Below are positions 11,871 through 22,795 of a stretch of DNA of 64,000 nucleotides, piece after piece. Origin of the DNA: Papio anubis. Lineage: Eukaryota > Chordata > Mammalia > Primates > Cercopithecidae. The number at the start of each line of letters is the position of its first letter. The first letter of the stretch is position 1. The notes below the pieces were generated by a model. It saw nothing but the letters and a program-made list of their open reading frames with translations, made no database searches and had not been told where the DNA came from. A program made the position numbers and the translations under genes. The DNA is taken from positions 55,168,855 to 55,232,854 of the forward strand of contig NC_044986.1 in the NCBI RefSeq assembly GCF_008728515.1, read 5' to 3'.

Positions 11871-13439
11871 TACATTTTTTCATTTTTTTGTTGTCTGACA
11901 AATAAGTGCTCAAAAAATAGAAGCTATTTTTGTTAGATAGAATTTACTTATAGGAATGTGAGTCAGAACTTAATCTCTTACACAGGGCTTAATTAAATTT
12001 GTAATTTGTAGGTTTTAATTGATGCAATTTGCAGTCATATTGAGAGCATGGGTAAAAATATACTGTACAAATGGATCTGGTAAGTTTTATTATTAATCAT
12101 CTTGAGCAGCTCCAAATAGAATGATCATGAGTGGCATTGAGCTTGCAGCTATTGATTGCATTTCTAGTAGTCAAGTTTGTCCAACAGAATCTCTTCCAAG
12201 TTACTAGAATATTGCTGGCCTTCCTGGGTTAATGAAAAGTACATTTGCCTCACCTAGGAGCCATCAGATCTGTCCATCTGCCCTTTGACAGGTATTATAG
12301 AATATCAAATGACACTGGGGCCAGCTTGGCAGCATTGTTCATTTCCATCTCAGCTTAATTACTAACCCTGCTGCCTTAGGGCTAGAAATGAATTGAATGC
12401 TGGAAATATAAAATTGACTTCCATTTATGCTCCCTCTCATTTCTACCACTGTGGATTTGAAGACAGAGAAAGCCAAATGTCTTGTTCCTCGTGGTACCTC
12501 TGAAGGTGTGTTTTATGACTTAACTAGGCACGTTGCTTCAACTGCAATTCAACTCTGGTTACTGTGAAATCATCCAGTTTAATATTTCCCCTGGGAACTC
12601 CACAGTATGTTAGGTGGTTACTAAAACCCTGGACTTCAGAGGTGGAGCACAGCTGTGATTTTAACAGGTTCACTCACAGGTGGGGAGTGGCAATGGCAGA
12701 ACTTGTGAAGTTGAGATGCTCTTTTGAGATTGTTAGCTGCCCAACTAACCCTGGGCAGACTCTGTCCTGTCCTGCAAATGAATTACAGAGATGCAGAGAG
12801 AATAAATGTTTTAGTCTCTTGGGAAATTAAAATACTCCTCAGACAGAAATACCAGAAGAATGAAAACTGTCAGAGAGGCAGTTTTACACAGATATATTTC
12901 CTTAAGTAGGGATATGCTTCCACATATCAAAGAAGGATTTGAGAAGTTTTAGGTTTTGTTGTGTTCAGTGATCTAGTGAAAAATGTTTTAGTAAAACATT
13001 TCCTTTCAAATCATTTATTCACTAATCAGTAGCAGCAAAAAAGCACTAAAGTAAGAGTCAGGAGAACTGAATTTGGGTTCTCACTCTATTGTAATGGTTT
13101 ACACTTAGCGGTTTTGGTCTTTTCCCCTCACTGGAAAAATTCAGACATATCTCCGTAGAATATACAGTCCAGTGCTAAGATTATAGTCCAGTTCTAAGAT
13201 TATCTAATTGAGATCCTGAAAGTCTAATGCGATTAAGTTGAGACTTTTTGACTGGAATTAAATTCCATTAACATTTCTTTCTAACAGGAGAAACATGTGG
13301 GTAGGGGATTCTACCCACATAAGTTAGCATGTTACTTGCCAGATGAAACAACAATGAATGGAATACTTCAGTAAGTATCCCTTCAAACAGTTTATCTGTT
13401 AATGAGTAGCAATAAGAATGAAAGTTAGAGTTTTCAGGA
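11871..13439. other. Unique non-coding sequence with a tandem duplication and a hairpin
   Basis: No gene is seen. It holds a 19-bp tandem duplication at 13166-13203 (one mismatch) and a perfect 10-bp inverted repeat around a 6-base loop at 13295-13320. A short exon-like segment at 12035-12079 ends in a good donor (ctg before gtaagt) but has a poor pyrimidine tract. Confidence 0.5.
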
Positions 13440-13590
13440 TTCTCCCACATTATCTCACTTTATCCTCATAAAAACCCTAAAAGGTAAGTCATCATTCTAA
13501 TTTAATAGAAGGAAAAAAACTAAGATTTAAAAAGAATTAGCTTTTTTCCCATGTTTACCTAAGTCATAAATGACAGAGATGGATCATGCT
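13440..13590 (-). repeat. MIR SINE, antisense
   Basis: The block ttatctcactttatcctcat, then catcattctaatttaataga and aatgacagagatggatcatg follows reverse-complement MIR order with much divergence. Confidence 0.6.
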
Positions 13591-14128
13591 TTTTTTGGAA
13601 AAAAAAAAAATATAAGTAGAGAATTAATTTGGGCCAAGATTGAGGACTTCAGCCTGGGAGACATAGATTCAGGTTGCCCTGAATACATAGCCCCCATGTT
13701 TTTACTTTTACCTATCTGTGAACTGTTTATGCCAACAGTCATAATGATATTAGAAAGTTTTTTGTACTTTGCTACATACCCAAATGTTCATGGCCATATA
13801 CATTTTGGATTAGCCAAAGCAGGCCCTATTAATCTGTGAGACACAGACCTCTATGGAGGTGGTTGAAAGGTTATTTCTAAAAGCATTTGAATACTTACGG
13901 ACACTAAGCATTATCTGTTCACAAATTAAGTAATATCTCAAACATTCTATTCTAAGCAGTTCTATTTTTCAAATATTTCAATACAATCATGGCTATTAAA
14001 ACAAATAATTACATAACAACATTACTGAATTAGTATTATATTTCTATCAATACTGTATGTATTTTCTCAATCAATGGATACTGAAAGTACAACTAATATT
14101 GCTTGATGTCTGTGAAACTTTGAGTATC
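13591..14128. other. AT-rich unique non-coding sequence
   Basis: Nothing recognisable as a gene or repeat. An A-rich run lies near 13600. Confidence 0.45.
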
Positions 14129-14424
14129 AAGCTCATTCCTGTAATCCCAGCACTTTGGGAGGCTGAGGTGGGTGATCACCTGAGATCAGGAGTTTGAGAC
14201 CAGCCTGGCCAACATGGTGAAACCCTGTCTCTACTAAAAATACAAAAATTAACCAGGCGTGGTGGCACGCACCTGTAGTCCCAGCCACTCAGGAGGCTGA
14301 AGCAGGAGAATTGCTTGGACCTGGGAGGCAGAGGTTGCAGTGAGCCAACATCGTGCCACTGCACTCCAGCCTGGGTGACAGAGCAAGACTCCATCTCAAA
14401 ATAAATAAATAAATAAATAAATAA
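14129..14424 (+). mobile_element. AluS SINE with (AAAT)n tail
   Basis: The body runs from ctcattcctgtaatcccagc to the final tgcactccagcctgggtgac, with an (AAAT)n tail to 14424. About the first 20 bases are missing or too diverged to align. It is otherwise a complete dimer. Confidence 0.93.
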
Positions 14425-14439
14425 TCCTGTGAACTTCCT

Positions 14440-14575
14440 GCAGTTATGAATATCTTCATTTGGATATTGGCTGCACGGCTATATACACTTGTTAAAATGC
14501 ATTGAATTATGCACCTAAGACTTGATATGTTGCTATGCTGTTAGAAATTTTACCTCAATTAGAAAAAAAAAGGGC
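14440..14575 (+). repeat. L1M 3' tail fragment
   Basis: The motifs gcattgaattatgcacctaa and ttttacctcaattagaaaaa correspond to the shared 3' end of old L1M elements, where a basic form is cattgaattgtacactt followed by a calatcaataaa-like end. It sits directly after the Alu. Confidence 0.6.
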
Positions 14576-15380
14576 CTCAGGTACTTGGAATGTTGGCGGT
14601 CCAAGTATACAGCAACTTCTCCAGTCCCAGTTAGACTTTCCCTTCTAGACAGTATTTGGGACAATAATGAGGTGCTCTTCTCCCGTTGCCCTCTGTGAGT
14701 TAAACTACTGAAAATTACCAGTGGGTAAAATTGGCTACTTGTTAGTGCAGACCAAGAAATTTCCATGCATGTGAGTCTGGAAAGCATTAAAACAGCTGTA
14801 CTGTTGCCAAAGGTGGTCAGGACATAGATCATGAAAGCAGAAAGAGAACGTGATTGCAACTTGGGAAATGGAATTTAATTGAATATTTGGAGAAAGAAGA
14901 GAGTCAATATAATGGATTAACTTCTGTGAGCAGAAGCAGGATAGCCAATTTGAAGCATAAAAAGGCAGTCTGAGAATTATGTAATAGTGTCCAGAGAAAG
15001 GATGTGCCAAATCTAGTAGATTCTAATTCAGGTGTTCTTGTAGGCAGCATTGTGGATCATAAGTCTTCATCTTGGTCCAGATAAAATAGGTCCAATTTAG
15101 CCAAGGTTCTTTGATTCTGAATCTTGAGGCTATCTTTTGTTTGCCAATTTGGCTTCTCAAGTCAAATGCTTTTGGAAAGTAGGTGTCCTAGGTAGAAGAT
15201 GTTAATATTGTAGATATCTGCAAATGTCTATTAAAGTAGTTATTCTGTATTACACCTCAGTCTCTTTTAAATTCAGTTACTGTAAGTAGGTTCCTCTGGG
15301 TCTGATCATTTCTAAAGACCTCAGTTTTAAGTTTGTGTGTCTGCAAGACTGTGATGACTCTTTGTATTAGCCAAAAAAAA
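14576..15380. other. Unique non-coding sequence
   Basis: No recognisable gene or repeat. Two overlapping minus-strand open frames (14533-15010) lack any known domain. Confidence 0.45.
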
Positions 15381-15389
15381 AAAATTGGT

Positions 15390-15990
15390 TTTCACAAGAC
15401 AGAAATACAACTTAAACTTGCTTAAGCAGATGCAGAAACTGATTAGCTCACTTAAAAGTTCTAGGTGGTACTACGTTTAGGCAAGCAGGATCCAGGAGTT
15501 TGAATAATTCCATTGCAGATGCTGTATTCTCTATTGCTAGTCTCCGCTTTATCCTCCATTAGCCCTGTTTTTATTCAGGTTTTCCTTTGTCATGACAAAA
15601 TGGTTGTCAGTAGATCTAAATCAGTCTTAAATTCTAAGACATTCCAACGAGAAAAGAGAAAATCTCATTTCCAACAGTTTCATCAAAATCTTGGACCAAT
15701 ATCTAATAGCCTTGACTTGGATCAAGTGGCTAAGCCCAAACTAATCACCGGGATCAGGAAAATAGAATGTGATAATTGGGCAGAGACTTGGATCATAGGA
15801 CTACACTGCAACTGGAGAGTGGGATGGCCCCTCCTAGCCCATAAGGATGAAGAATGGGGGAGGGGTAGTTTCCAACTAGATAGCAGCAGTACTGATATCA
15901 GATCAAGGAACAATGGAGCCTAGGCAGAAAGCTGAAACAATAGCTATCCCTGACACCACCCAAAGTCACAGTGGTCCCTGAGGCTTCCCT
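15390..15990 (+). repeat. Ancient interspersed repeat, family not identified (copy A)
   Basis: The start (aacttaaacttgcttaagca, then gattagctcac) resembles a dispersed mammalian repeat whose start reads like aactggcttaagcaaaa. A second, diverged copy starts near 29335 (agtagcagaaactcacttga, then ttaacttaagtagatgag). The 136-codon open frame at 15513-15923 lies inside it; it starts with no supported signal and has no domain I recognise, so I treat it as chance. Confidence 0.35.
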
Positions 15991-16699
15991 GGGCTGTCGG
16001 CCAATGACCCCTGACTTATTTTTACCTTTTCCCTTTATTCCTTCCTTTTCCGCCAACCAACACAGTGGACTAAGAAAGTATCAGTGATCAGGGATTATAA
16101 ATATCTTTATAAAAACCAACTTATTCTAAATTTAATTTAGAGAAGTAAGTCAGATATATAATGTAAAGCTTGTACCATAAGGGCACAACCCCAATAGTTA
16201 TTTTAAAATAATTGTGGATCTGCTGATAACAGAAAGATATTCTGAAACTAAAATAATACTTTTGGAGACATAGTCTTCTATTTTGGATTTTCTAGCCCCC
16301 TCCTCTAGTCCACTGAAAGTTACTGTAGTTGGGTGTTTGGTTGTTGGCAAGCAAACAAATAAATAAAGACTGCTTTGTGACAATGAATCATTCATCCCAT
16401 TCTTCCCTTCTGCAACTACATACTAAGCAGCCACTGTGTTCCCAGAAGAGGTCCTAAAAAAGATGGTATTAAAAATCTATTTATGTGACTGTGAGCCAGA
16501 GATAACTAGAGATGGAACTGATTTTGGAGATCATTTTATCAATGTCCAACATGATATATTCAAGGTTAGATAGAAATGAAGGAAGCTGGAATAACTCAAC
16601 TCATATTTATTAAGCACATGCTATATAAGTTATTAAGTAAGGGCACAGAGATATGCTATGATTATGGAAATACAAGTTGTTTGACACATAACATGGGCA
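15991..16699. other. Unique non-coding sequence
   Basis: No gene or clear repeat is visible. Confidence 0.45.
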
Positions 16700-16927
16700 C
16701 CTGTATTGATTTCCTATTGCGGGTGTAAGAAATTACCACAGACATAGTGGCTTAAAATACCATGAATTAATTTTCTTACAGTTCTGGAAGTCAGAAGACT
16801 AAAATGAGTCTCACTGGGCTAAAATCAAGGTGTCAGCAGGGATGTATTCCCTTCTGGAGCCTCTGAGGAATAACCCATTTTCTTGCCTTTTCCAGCTTCT
16901 AGAGGCTACCCATATTCCTTGACTTTA
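16700..16927 (-). repeat. MaLR-type LTR fragment, left part (MLT1-like)
   Basis: The block ctgtattgatttcctattgc, then gtggcttaaaataccatg and cttacagttctggaagtc is the antisense end of an MLT1-like LTR. It stops at ccttgactttatt where an L1 is inserted, and resumes at 17853 with ccatcttttgtcaaagccag. It is an LTR only; no internal retroviral sequence is present. Confidence 0.6.
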
Positions 16928-17840
16928 TTTTCTTTCATTGTTTTTAAATTAGTTTTGTGGGTACATAGTAGGTGTATATACTTATGGGGTATATGAGGTG
17001 TTTTGATACAGGCACATAATGTGAAATAAGCACATCATGGAGAATGGGGTATCCATCCCCTCAAGCATTTATCCTTTTAATTACAAACAATCCAATTATA
17101 CTCTTTAAGTTATTTTAAAATATACAATTAAGTTATTATTGAATGTAGTCACTCTATTATGCTATCAAATAGTAGGTCTTATTCATTCCTTCTAAATTTT
17201 TTGGTACCCATTAAGCATCCCCAACTCCTCCACAATCCTCACTACCCTTCCCAGACTCTGGTAACCATCCTTCTATTCTCTATGTCCATGACTTCAGTTG
17301 ATTTGATTTTTAGGTCCCACAAATAAGTAAGAACATGTGATGTTTGTCTTTCTGTGCCTGGCTTATTTCACTTAACATAATGATCTTCCATTCCATCCAT
17401 GTTGTTACAAGTGACAGGATCTTATTCTTTTTTATGGCTGAATAGTACTCCATTGTGTATATGTGCCACATTTTCTGTATCCATTCATCTGTTGATGGAC
17501 GCTTAGCTTGCTTCCAAATTTTAGCAACTGTAAACACTGTTGTAACAAACATAGGAGTGTAGCTATCTCTTCCATGTACTGATTCTTTTTGGTATATACA
17601 TGGCAGTGGTATTGCTGGATCATTTGGTAGCTCAATTTTTAGTTTTTTTGACGAACCTCCAAGCTGTTCTCCATAGTGGTTGTACTAATTTACATTCCTA
17701 CCAAAGGTGTACAGGGTTCCCTTTTCTCCACATCCTCACCAACATTTGTTATTGCCTGTCTTTTGGATAAAAGCCATTTTAACTGGGATGAGATAATATC
17801 TCATTGTAGTTTTAATTTGCATTTCTCTGATGATCAATGC
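16928..17840 (-). mobile_element. 5'-truncated L1 (L1MA/L1PB type), antisense
   Basis: The sequence is the reverse complement of an L1 3' end: gtgggtacatagtaggtgta, then ggagaatggggtatccatcc in the 3' UTR, then the ORF2 C-terminal region. The minus-strand frame 17310-17552 encodes MWHIYTMEYYSAIKKNKILS, a conserved ORF2 ending. The element ends at about 17840, so only about 0.9 kb was copied. Near-identical flanks (ttccttgacttta at 16915 and ttccttggctta at 17841) look like a slightly diverged target duplication. The older 3' UTR type places it before the L1PA elements further on. Confidence 0.9.
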
Positions 17841-17886
17841 TTCCTTGGCTTATTAAAGGCCATCTTTTGTCAAAGCCAGCAATGAA
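17841..17886 (-). repeat. MaLR-type LTR fragment, right part
   Basis: The segment ccatcttttgtcaaagccag resumes the LTR broken by the L1. Together the two parts show an LTR that was already present when the L1 arrived. Confidence 0.5.
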
Positions 17887-17915
17887 TAGTTAACAAACAT
17901 TTGTTGAATGAATGA
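17887..17915 (+). repeat. L2 tail remnant
   Basis: aacatttgttgaatgaatga is the typical L2 terminal sequence. The upstream part is missing, replaced by the LTR fragment. Confidence 0.45.
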
Positions 17916-18060
17916 ATTTGGAGTCAGACAGACCTGGTTTCAAATCCTAGCTCTATTACTTGGCCTTGGGTAAGTTACTTATCTCTAAGTAAAATTATAC
18001 ATGAAATGGGTATAAAATGTCTATGGAATAAAGTTCTGAAATTTCTATGGACCTGAGTAT
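17916..18060 (+). repeat. MIR SINE, sense
   Basis: Motifs tttggagtcagacagacctg, then ctagctctattacttgg and ccttgggtaagttactt are in MIR order. Confidence 0.85.
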
Positions 18061-18067
18061 GTGATAA

Positions 18068-18290
18068 TCATAACTAACATTCACTGAGTGCTCAGCATGT
18101 TGACATGATTTATATTTATTACTTCACTTGATTCTTACTGAACCCTAAAGAGTGGGTGATGTTTTTATGTTGTTTATAGATAAGGGACTGGGGCATAGAA
18201 ACATTAAGCATCTTGCTCTAAATCATAGTAAATGGTGGAGCTACAATTTACCTGGCATTCAGAGTAAGTATTCTTAACCACAATATTGCA
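18068..18290 (-). repeat. MIR SINE, antisense
   Basis: aactaacattcactgagtgc, then tgttgtttatagataaggga and attcttaaccacaatattgc follow reverse-complement MIR. With the sense copy just upstream it forms an inverted MIR pair. Confidence 0.85.
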
Positions 18291-20109
18291 CATTAGCCAT
18301 AGTAAGGTAAATTCTGATTATGATGTCTGGTACATAATCAATGCTTAGTACATTGCAGGGCAGGATTAACAGCAGTAAGCCTAGGAGTAAGTAATGGGAA
18401 GTGATCCAGGCCAACAGTCTAGGAGCTGCTATTGGGACGGTTTGAAACAAAATCCCAGATGTGGGGTAATACTCTAGTTCTTAGGTTAGTTTGACAGGAA
18501 TAAAAATGAGCCTCCATCCTGGTAAACCTGCTATGCAGTATAGATTATAAGCAAAAAGACTGTGGCACAGGGGACCAAAATAGGGTGCAGGTCCTGGAAC
18601 TATGTCACGAGTTAGAAGTGAACTCAGAAACAAATGAACTCAGCAACTAAACTGTGGCTCATAGTTAGAAACACACTAGCAGGATACATGCCGTGATTCT
18701 GTGTCACCTGGACAGCTCTGGCAGCAGGGAGTCAGCCTGGGAGATAACTGGGCTGCAGATGGGTATCAGGAGCCCAGAGAAGGAGAGTGACAAAAGGAGG
18801 GTGGGGCCAGGCATCAGGCAAATGGTCCTAGCCATGTTTATTGACAACAGTAACTTGCTGTCTGAGTCATCATGTGTGTGCGTGTGTGCATACATGTCTG
18901 TGGTGTCAATCTTCTAAAGTATAAGGAACTGTTTTTAGAAAGCATTCTTCATAGGTCTCCTCTAGATCCCTAAAATATTTCTACAGCTACATTATCAAGA
19001 TGATTCTATGGAAAAATAAGCTTGTTTCTTGCAAGCAAACAACCAACAACAATAAAAATAATACTAAAAGAATAAATTTTTAAAAACCCTCTCTCAAGTC
19101 CATCATCGCAATAAAAGTAAGCTCTTTTAAAAACAGAAGCTAGGTTTTAACCAAGTAGTTATTGAGACATTATCTGTAAAATATAAATGATCTTCCTAAA
19201 AATATAAAGATCTTTAAAATGTAAAAGATCTTCCTAACCTTTTGGTATATGAGAAAACAAATACAGCACCATATACAGTGACTAACCATGGGATATTCTT
19301 AGAAAAATACTGTGAGGAAATCAGATAACAAAAAGGGGATTTTTCCCTTCATTTTCCTTTTTTTCTTTCTGTTTTAAAATCCACAATTCAAAAAGAAAAA
19401 CCTGGCCTGGAGTTTGGAAAGAAGTACTGGATTCTTGTTCAGGCTATTTCTTCTTCTGTTGTCCTTCAGAGGAGACTGTGGGACTGGGATGATACAGCCA
19501 ACGTGAAGAACGGTTCCAATTCTTTTCAAGTTGTATCTGCTTCAAATTCACAGCACAATTAAATGCTCTTCTTGTGTATCTCACTAAAATTGAGGCTCTG
19601 TGGGTCTTATGTTAGTTTCCCATGAACTAGTTGTTAAGAAATGAGAAAATCCAAATTCTGCTCTGTGATCCTTTTTGGCAAGTATGCTAAAATTTGTAGA
19701 CCTGTTATTTCCTCTACAAACCAGACAGTTTGACTATATTCAAATTTTCAAAACTCCTGGCATTTCAGCAAGACGGTAAAGTTTTTATATTCAAAGGCTA
19801 AATATAGAGAACATGTCCACATATGGCAACTTATAATAAAGCAAGAATTATGCCAGCTTGAAACCTATGATCCATGAATTTAAAAAAAAAAATTCTGCAG
19901 AAATGGTTGGGAGACTCCAAAAATAATAATAACAATGTTAATGAAGTACTAAAAATAAGATTATGGGTGGATATTTATAGTATCTTTCTCATTCCTTTTC
20001 ATGTCACTCCTTTTTTGAGGCCTGTCAAATTAACTATTAATTTTCCACCTCCTGGTGACAATGTAAAGCAATCTTGCTCAGACACTTGGGTCAATAGTAA
20101 TAGAAATAA
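18291..20109. other. Unique non-coding sequence with one terminal-exon-like block
   Basis: There is a short GT-rich run at 18873-18902 and AT-rich repeats near 19190-19240. No gene is recognised. A terminal-exon-like block at 19470-19860 is listed separately. Confidence 0.45.
19470..19860 (+). other. Low-confidence terminal-exon-like segment
   Basis: A good acceptor (tatttcttcttctgttgtccttcag shortened here to gttgtccttcag, 19459-19469) is followed by a frame open for 30 codons (RRLWDWDDTANVKNGS...) that stops near 19562. An AATAAA follows at 19835-19840, as in a 3' terminal exon. No convincing internal donor was found. The peptide is unrecognised and no neighbouring exon joins it in frame, so it may be chance. 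Confidence 0.18.
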
Positions 20110-20345
20110 TAATCATAGTAGTAGTAGCAGACATTTCTTACCATATTGCAGGCACTGTCCAATCTTGCTTAATCCTTACCTTACATCTCCCCCCCCGCCC
20201 CCCACCAAAATGTACTTTTTTATAGATGAGGAAACTGATGCCCAGAGCTACTAACAACAGGTTAATGAGTGGCAGTCCTGAGAATGAAGTCTAGCTTGTT
20301 TGGTTTCAAAGCCCATGCTCCTCCCATTATGCCGTACCGCTCCAG
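20110..20345 (-). repeat. MIR SINE, antisense
   Basis: The block atattgcaggcactgtccaa, then tttttatagatgaggaaact and aaagcccatgctcctcccat is reverse-complement MIR. An impure C-run (ccccccccgcccccc, about 20189-20203) sits inside it. Confidence 0.85.
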
Positions 20346-21289
20346 CGTCGGAAATGTGTCCTGAACCAGAGGGAAGGCAAGAACATACATAATCTGGAAA
20401 TTGTAAAGAAGCATTAGGCTGCACACAGAACTAAAGCCCTTTAGTATGTGAAAGATTTCTAATTGCGCAAAAGCACTGAGAGCCCAAGACTTTTCACAAA
20501 ACAACTCACAAATCTGTAGCAAGTCCAAAGAGGCATGGAGCACCACAAAGCGTTTTGAAATTCCTGTCTAGAGGATCTGTAATTAAGGACCATTCCGGTG
20601 TTAAATTTGCATCTGTCCTTTGCTGATCTTTACTTATTAATACAGGATAGTCACTATTTTTAGAAGGGCAGATCTATTACTCTTGCTAGTTTGGTTTCTA
20701 AGGCCCTACCCTTCTCTTGGAGGTGTGTCCAGTGATGATCACCATATAATCTAAGGTGAAATTTTAGGTGGGTGAAGCAAAAATAGGAGAAATGAGCACT
20801 GGATTTAGCTATTGGCCCAGGGGTGAAAGAGGGTTAGACTAAGAAACTGACCTTCCCCAACCCATTCAGTCACCCCCTGGACTGAATGGAAGGAACTAGC
20901 TTGTCATGTAAGGAACTAGCTTGGTCTACTCATAGAATGGGGCTAGATCCAAGGCTATAAATGAGAGAGAATGCCTGCCTGAGACTACACTAGGGAGCTG
21001 TGCTGGACGGAGTAACCAAACCAAGCAGAAGTCCTTTAGAGGAAATTTGCTCTTCTTGGGCCTGGGCCCTGAGGGTTTCACATGATAATTAAGCCCTATA
21101 TTTGAAACATTAAGTCCTAAGAATTGCTTCTTGAGCCTATCTTCCTGGTTGGCTTCCCAAGTCACAGTTCCATCATGCCATAACCCTGACAGAGGTTCAG
21201 ATGTTTTGAGATATTTCTGGTATTAAAGTACAATTAATTTACACTTTAATGTAAAGTATAAATTAAGACTATTGGACCCTCAGGGGAAA
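20346..21289. other. Unique non-coding sequence
   Basis: No gene is recognised. A 14-bp direct repeat (aaggaactagcttg) lies at about 20890-20922. Confidence 0.45.
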
Positions 21290-21440
21290 AAATACACACA
21301 AACATATAGAAATATATATAATATATAGATACATGTATGTATCTATGCGTATATATGTAATTTCTCTCACTTATTTTTCTCTTTATCTCTACACACACAC
21401 ACATACATGCACATACACTCACATATGCATTAACACACAT
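21290..21440. repeat. Compound TA/CA/TATG simple repeat
   Basis: The stretch mixes atatata, catgtatgtatct and (CA)n tracts with tttatctct between. It explains the overlapping open frames on both strands here. Confidence 0.85.
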
Positions 21441-21494
21441 TGTTTTCTTTTAATGCTCATGCATATAAAAGCAACGAAGGAAGAGAGACCTAGA

Positions 21495-21580
21495 GGTAAC
21501 ATGGAGTCAAGGCTTCCAAGGTTGTTTTTTCACTAATTATGTGTGGCCTTTGGTAAGTCTCTCTGAAAAGTGACATCTTA
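21495..21580 (+). repeat. MIR SINE fragment, sense
   Basis: aacatggagtcaaggcttcc, then cactaattatgtgtggcctt and ggtaagtctctctg are MIR motifs. The apparent splice donor here is part of MIR. Confidence 0.55.
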
Positions 21581-22170
21581 GTGTAGTACATTGTTATATG
21601 ATTTAAAAGACTGGGTTTTGAAAGGTTAACTCAAGATCTGATAACCCTATTCTTCTATTGAGGATCCACTGTCAGTACCAAAGATCTGGGAAGTGGAGAG
21701 AATAAAACCCTAATCCAGGACAGCTTTAGTTTTTCTTGGGGCTCATGATCAGTTTATTATTTCAGCTTGTCAAATAAAGCCCAAGAGGCATTTTTAAGCT
21801 TGGAAAATGCAATTCAATAGGGAATATCATTACACAAAGTTGATAGCTTTTTTGTCTTTTCCTTCTTTTTTTTTTTTTCAATGCACATGTGTGTGTGCAT
21901 GCGTGAGTATGTGATTATAATCCTCTTGATTTAGTTGGGGCCCATCAGCAGCCTGTGGCTTTCCCCTCCCTCATCTTATATCATTTGTACCAGATGAGCA
22001 ATTGCTACTTTACCGATAATTTCAAGCAGATGAGAGAAAAGGGTAGAAACAGCCTCAGAGAACACACAGCATTTTGCTTTAAAAATTCCTGCTCTCTATT
22101 TAGCTTTTAGCTAAATCCTCTCTCCCTCTGAATATTTCCCACAAGTAGGCAATTTTGCTTTTCTTTTCAG

Positions 22171-22244
22171 TTTTAAATGCTGCAAGTCAGCAAGAAAAGA
22201 AAAGTGTCTTGTATCGTCCTGAACAACTACCTGATATTACACAG
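22171..22244 (+). other. Candidate internal coding exon
   Basis: This is the best exon-like segment in the window. The upstream intron side has a long pyrimidine tract ending ttttgcttttcttttcag, and the 3' side is ACACAG before gtgaga, a near-consensus donor. The 74 bases are open in one frame only, using two bases of a preceding codon and then 24 codons (LNAASQQEKKSVLYRPEQLP...). The other two frames have stops. It lies in unique sequence, not in a repeat. I do not recognise the protein. It would end exactly at a codon boundary. Against it, no neighbouring exon in the window joins it in phase, and pseudo-exons of this quality do occur in introns. Confidence 0.4.
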
Positions 22245-22413
22245 GTGAGATAAATTGCGATGCCACCAAATGTCCTATATATAAATGTATGGACATATAT
22301 TATTTTCTAAAAACTGTATTTATACTGCATAATTTCTATCTTACTTTTTCATGAATAGTGCCTGTTCATTTTCTTATATCATTATATACGCTTCAAGAAA
22401 ACATCATTTCCAG

Positions 22414-22482
22414 TGGACTCTCAACAAGAGCATAAACTTTTGATGTCAGAAAAACAGGGCAGACATGATCTGGACTCTGGGA
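22414..22482 (+). other. Low-confidence exon-like segment
   Basis: The acceptor aaacatcatttccag precedes a segment open in one frame (DSQQEHKLLMSEKQGRHDLD...) that ends at GGGATAT before gtaaga. The frame stays open until 22703. It is only 169 bases after the 22171-22244 candidate and its open phase does not follow from that exon, so the two cannot both be consecutive coding exons. Confidence 0.12.
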
Positions 22483-22594
22483 TATGTAAGATGACCCTCG
22501 TCTTAGGAGACCACATGGACTTTATCACGTATTCAGTATGTGAGGAAGCTGAGCTTTCCCTGGGGAAACAAGAAAAAGAGTGGAAACCTAATGT

Positions 22595-22795
22595 TGTCCT
22601 ATTTTTGTGCTTTACATTTATTATCCTACATAGTGCTCCTCCAAAACTTGGAAATTATTATTATCTCATTTTACATAGGAGGAAACTGAGATTAGAGAGA
22701 TGAAGATATCTTATACATAGATCTTGGATATGGGACCAGAATTGCCCTAGTCTAGACCTTAGTTCTTTCTATTTCACCATTCTGCTTCTCTGAGA
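22595..22795 (-). repeat. MIR SINE, antisense
   Basis: ttattattatctcattttac, then ataggaggaaactgagatta and tctatttcaccattctgc follow reverse-complement MIR. Confidence 0.8.

Noticed and set aside
12035..12079. 45-bp exon-like segment before gtaagt
   Set aside because: The acceptor has almost no pyrimidine tract, and two frames are open by chance at this length.
13470..13500. Good splice donor gtaagt
   Set aside because: It is part of a MIR copy; MIR and Alu often contain such motifs.
15513..15923. 136-codon plus-strand open frame
   Set aside because: It lies within an old repeat-like block, has no recognisable domain and no exon or promoter signals.
18873..18902. GT-rich run
   Set aside because: Short and interrupted; ordinary low-complexity sequence.
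21541..21560. Donor-like ggtaagtctc
   Set aside because: It is part of a MIR fragment.
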